Assembly (NCBI GenBank): GCA_963706875.1
Contig: CAVPNW010000018.1
Location: forward strand, 1 to 64,000
Reading direction: 5' to 3'
From: Prado023 sp963706875
Lineage (GTDB): Bacteria; Actinomycetota; Actinomycetes; S36-B12; CAIYMF01
DNA: 64,000 nucleotides
Shown here: positions 62,031-64,000 of the stretch, one piece after another
Layout: each line of letters opens with the position of its first letter
Numbering within the stretch: position 1 is the stretch's first letter
Program-made: the position numbers and the translations under genes
Notes under the pieces: model-generated
Seen by the model: only the letters and a program-made list of their open reading frames with translations
The model's database searches: none
What the model was told of the DNA's origin: nothing

Positions 62031-63331
62031 CCCACAAGCTCACCTCCGGCAGCCACGTGCTCAGCGTGGAGACGCTGGCCCGGGTCGAGGGCGAGGGCGG
62101 CATGCACGTGCATGTCCAGGACGGCGAGGTCCTCGACGTGCACCTGCGGATCTTCGAACCACCGCGCTTCTTCGAGGCGTTCCTGCGCGGGCGGGCGTAC
62201 ACCGAGCCGCCGGACATCACCGCGCGGATCTGCGGGATCTGCCCGGTGGCCTACCAGTTCAGCGCCTGCCTGGCGATCGAGGACGCCTGCGGGGTGGTCG
62301 TCCCCGACGAGATCCGGCTGATGCGCCGCCTGCTCTACTGCGGGGAGTGGATCGAGAGCCACGCGCTGCACATCTTCTTCCTGCACGCCCCTGACCTGCT
62401 CGGCTACGACGGCGCGATCGAGATGGCGCGCGACCACCGCGGCCTGGTCGAGTCCGCCCTGCGGATGAAGCGCGCGGGCAACGAGCTGATGACCGTCGTG
62501 GGCGGGCGCTCGGTGCACCCGGTGAACGTCCGTGTCGGCGGGTTCCACCGGCTGCCCCGGCGCGAGGAGCTGCTGGCGATCCGTCCGGCACTGGTCGCCG
62601 CCCGCGAGGAGGCCATCGCCGCGGTGCCGATCGTGTCGGGGTTCGAGTTCCCCGAGTTCGAGCAGCCGTACCTGTACCTGTCGCTGGACTCCTCGAACGG
62701 CTACCCGCTGGAGTCCGGGAACCTGGCGACCTCCGCCGGGCTGGCCGCACCGGTCAGCGAGTTCGGCACGCATGTCGCCGAGTCGCACGTCGCCCACTCC
62801 AACGCCCTGCACGCGGCCTTCGACGGGCAGCCCTACGTGGTCGGTCCCCTGGCCCGGTACTCGCTGAACTCCGCGGCGCTGTCACCCCTGGCGCGTGAGG
62901 CTGCGGAGGTCGGCGGGCTCGGGGCCACGTGCCGCAACCCCTTCAAGTCGATCATCGTGCGGACCGTCGAGCTGATCCACGCCCTCGACGAGGCCATCGC
63001 GATCATCGACGGATGGCAGGGCGCCCCGGTCGCGGCGATCGACGTGCCGGCCCGGGCCGGCGAGGGGCACGGCGCCACCGAGGCCCCCCGCGGGCTGCTG
63101 TACCACCGCTACCGGTTCGACGAGGACGGCACGATCCTCGAGGCACAGATCGTCCCGCCGACCTCGCAGAACCAACCGGCGATCGAGGCCGACCTGCGGG
63201 CGTTCGTCCAGGCCAACCTGCACCTGCCGCATGAGGAGCTGACCCGGCAGTGCGAGGTGGCGATCCGCACCTACGACCCGTGCATCTCGTGCGCCACCCA
63301 CTTCCTGGACCTGACGGTGGAGCACATCTGA
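62027..63331 (+). CDS. hyhL: Group 3b [NiFe]-hydrogenase large subunit
   Basis: The alpha subunit holds the nickel-iron centre. Both cysteine pairs are present: L1 RICGICPVAYQFSAC near residue 65, and L2 DPCISCATH near the end. The peptide after the final histidine (FLDLTVEHI) is the short tail removed by the maturation protease, which is encoded next. The 434 residues fit group 3b bidirectional NAD(P)-linked enzymes, including the DosR-controlled Hyd3 of Mycobacterium smegmatis. The GTG at 62027 overlaps the hyhS stop. Confidence 0.93.
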   Translation: MTHKLTSGSHVLSVETLARVEGEGGMHVHVQDGEVLDVHLRIFEPPRFFEAFLRGRAYTEPPDITARICGICPVAYQFSACLAIEDACGVVVPDEIRLMRRLLYCGEWIESHALHIFFLHAPDLLGYDGAIEMARDHRGLVESALRMKRAGNELMTVVGGRSVHPVNVRVGGFHRLPRREELLAIRPALVAAREEAIAAVPIVSGFEFPEFEQPYLYLSLDSSNGYPLESGNLATSAGLAAPVSEFGTHVAESHVAHSNALHAAFDGQPYVVGPLARYSLNSAALSPLAREAAEVGGLGATCRNPFKSIIVRTVELIHALDEAIAIIDGWQGAPVAAIDVPARAGEGHGATEAPRGLLYHRYRFDEDGTILEAQIVPPTSQNQPAIEADLRAFVQANLHLPHEELTRQCEVAIRTYDPCISCATHFLDLTVEHI

Positions 63332-63981
63332 TGTATCCGGCCGGCGGCGGGGGGCCCGAGGCCCGGGTGCCTGTCGCCCCGTCGGACATGCCAGCCCGGG
63401 TGCTTGCCGCCCTCTCGGACATTCCTCCCCGGATGCTCGTCGTCGGCCTCGGGTCCCCGGACCGCGGGGACGATGCGGTCGGCCCGTTGGTGGCGGCAGC
63501 GGTCGCAGAACTAGCCGCCGCCCGCGGGCTCGTGGGCGTGCACGTCGTCGAGCGTGAGGACCCCACCGCGCTGGTCGACCTGCTGGATCCGACCGGCTCA
63601 GCGGCTGCATGGGACGGGGTCGTCGTGATCGACGCGGTCCGCTCGGGGGCGGCACCGGGGACCGTGACCGTCCTGGACGTGGGGTCCGACGGGCAGGACC
63701 TCCGCTCGCTCGGCGCGCGCCTGGACCCCGGACCCGCCGGAACCCACGGGTTCGGCCTCGCCGGCGCGATCGAGCTGGCCCGAGTGCTGGACCGGTTGCC
63801 AGCCCAGGTCGTGGTTGTCGGCATCGAGGCCGTCGGCTTCGACCACGGCGCCCCGCTGGCTGCGGCGGTCGGGGACGCGGTACCGCTGGCCATCGAGGAG
63901 GTCCTCGTCGCTGTCCGGCAGGCGTCCGTGGGGAGGTTGGACCCGCCCAGGGCCGACACCTCACACGAAGTGCGCCGTTAG
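63331..63981 (+). CDS. Hydrogenase maturation protease
   Basis: The 216-residue product belongs to the HycI/HybD endopeptidase family, with LVVGLGSPDRGDDAVGPLV (nickel-sensing acidic residue in the G-D-D region), VVVIDAVRSG and THGFGLAGAIELA. It removes the C-terminal tail of HyhL after nickel insertion. The ATG at 63331 shares one base with the hyhL stop; about 30 extra N-terminal residues precede the conserved domain. Other hyp assembly genes are not in the window. Confidence 0.9.
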   Translation: MYPAGGGGPEARVPVAPSDMPARVLAALSDIPPRMLVVGLGSPDRGDDAVGPLVAAAVAELAAARGLVGVHVVEREDPTALVDLLDPTGSAAAWDGVVVIDAVRSGAAPGTVTVLDVGSDGQDLRSLGARLDPGPAGTHGFGLAGAIELARVLDRLPAQVVVVGIEAVGFDHGAPLAAAVGDAVPLAIEEVLVAVRQASVGRLDPPRADTSHEVRR

Positions 63982-64000
63982 CCTGCCCGCGAACGGCCAC

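Overview
The window is very GC-rich DNA whose gene content and signals point to a free-living, facultatively anaerobic actinomycete. The evidence is many GTG starts, leaderless starts with a TANNNT box 7 nt upstream, a menaquinone pathway, a CobA-HemD fusion, a DosR-type regulator, DUF222/HNH and DUF4229 proteins, and system II cytochrome c maturation. I cannot place it to genus. No rRNA, tRNA, CRISPR array or intact insertion sequence was seen.

Layout. 1-7381 (minus): nuoG (running off the left edge)-F/E-D-C-B-A of NADH:menaquinone oxidoreductase. 7484-8764 (minus): a geranylgeranyl/menaquinone-reductase-like flavoprotein. 9042-13037 (plus): pyruvate formate-lyase and its radical-SAM activase, with a HEPN/MNT (HepT-MntA type) pair inserted between them on the other strand. 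13038-17098: two membrane proteins and a rhodanese, with two CsoR/CstR-like operators. 14629-27345: menaquinone genes menG, F, D, C, B, E, A, interrupted by an ABC exporter, a RibD-like reductase and a DUF222/HNH protein. 27487-32638: acyl-CoA dehydrogenase, an OhrR-glutathione peroxidase pair with a perfect operator, a broken secreted protein and two small membrane proteins. 32663-44027 (minus): cytochrome c maturation (ccsA, resB, ccdA, tlpA) followed by heme synthesis (hemL, B, D, C, A). 44348-45001: a DosR/DevR-like response regulator. 45238-51716: a sugar-type ABC importer and a LolA-like protein with an ABC exporter. 51706-56784 (minus): a histidine-kinase fragment and xanthine-dehydrogenase-like xdhC-B-A. 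56866-58468 (minus): a LURP-one protein and an alpha/alpha-toroid cyclase-like protein. 58619-63981 (plus): a group 3b-type [NiFe]-hydrogenase operon (hyhB, a cNMP-domain protein, hyhG, hyhS, hyhL, maturation protease).

How it fits together. Complex I, menaquinone, heme and cytochrome c genes provide respiration. PFL and a bidirectional NAD(P)-linked hydrogenase provide a fermentative outlet for pyruvate and reductant. A DosR homologue lies between the two halves. A DosR-box-like palindrome precedes pflB (8946-8961) and a DosR-box-like site precedes the hydrogenase operon (58550-58564). The best-supported system-level idea is therefore a hypoxia regulon that switches this cell from respiration to formate and hydrogen metabolism.

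Quality caution. About sixteen apparent frameshifts all lie between 1 and about 31,200, six of them in the first 2.4 kb, and several sit in G/C runs. No conserved gene after 32,000 is broken, apart from the kinase fragment. Most of the breaks are therefore more likely sequence errors than real pseudogenes.
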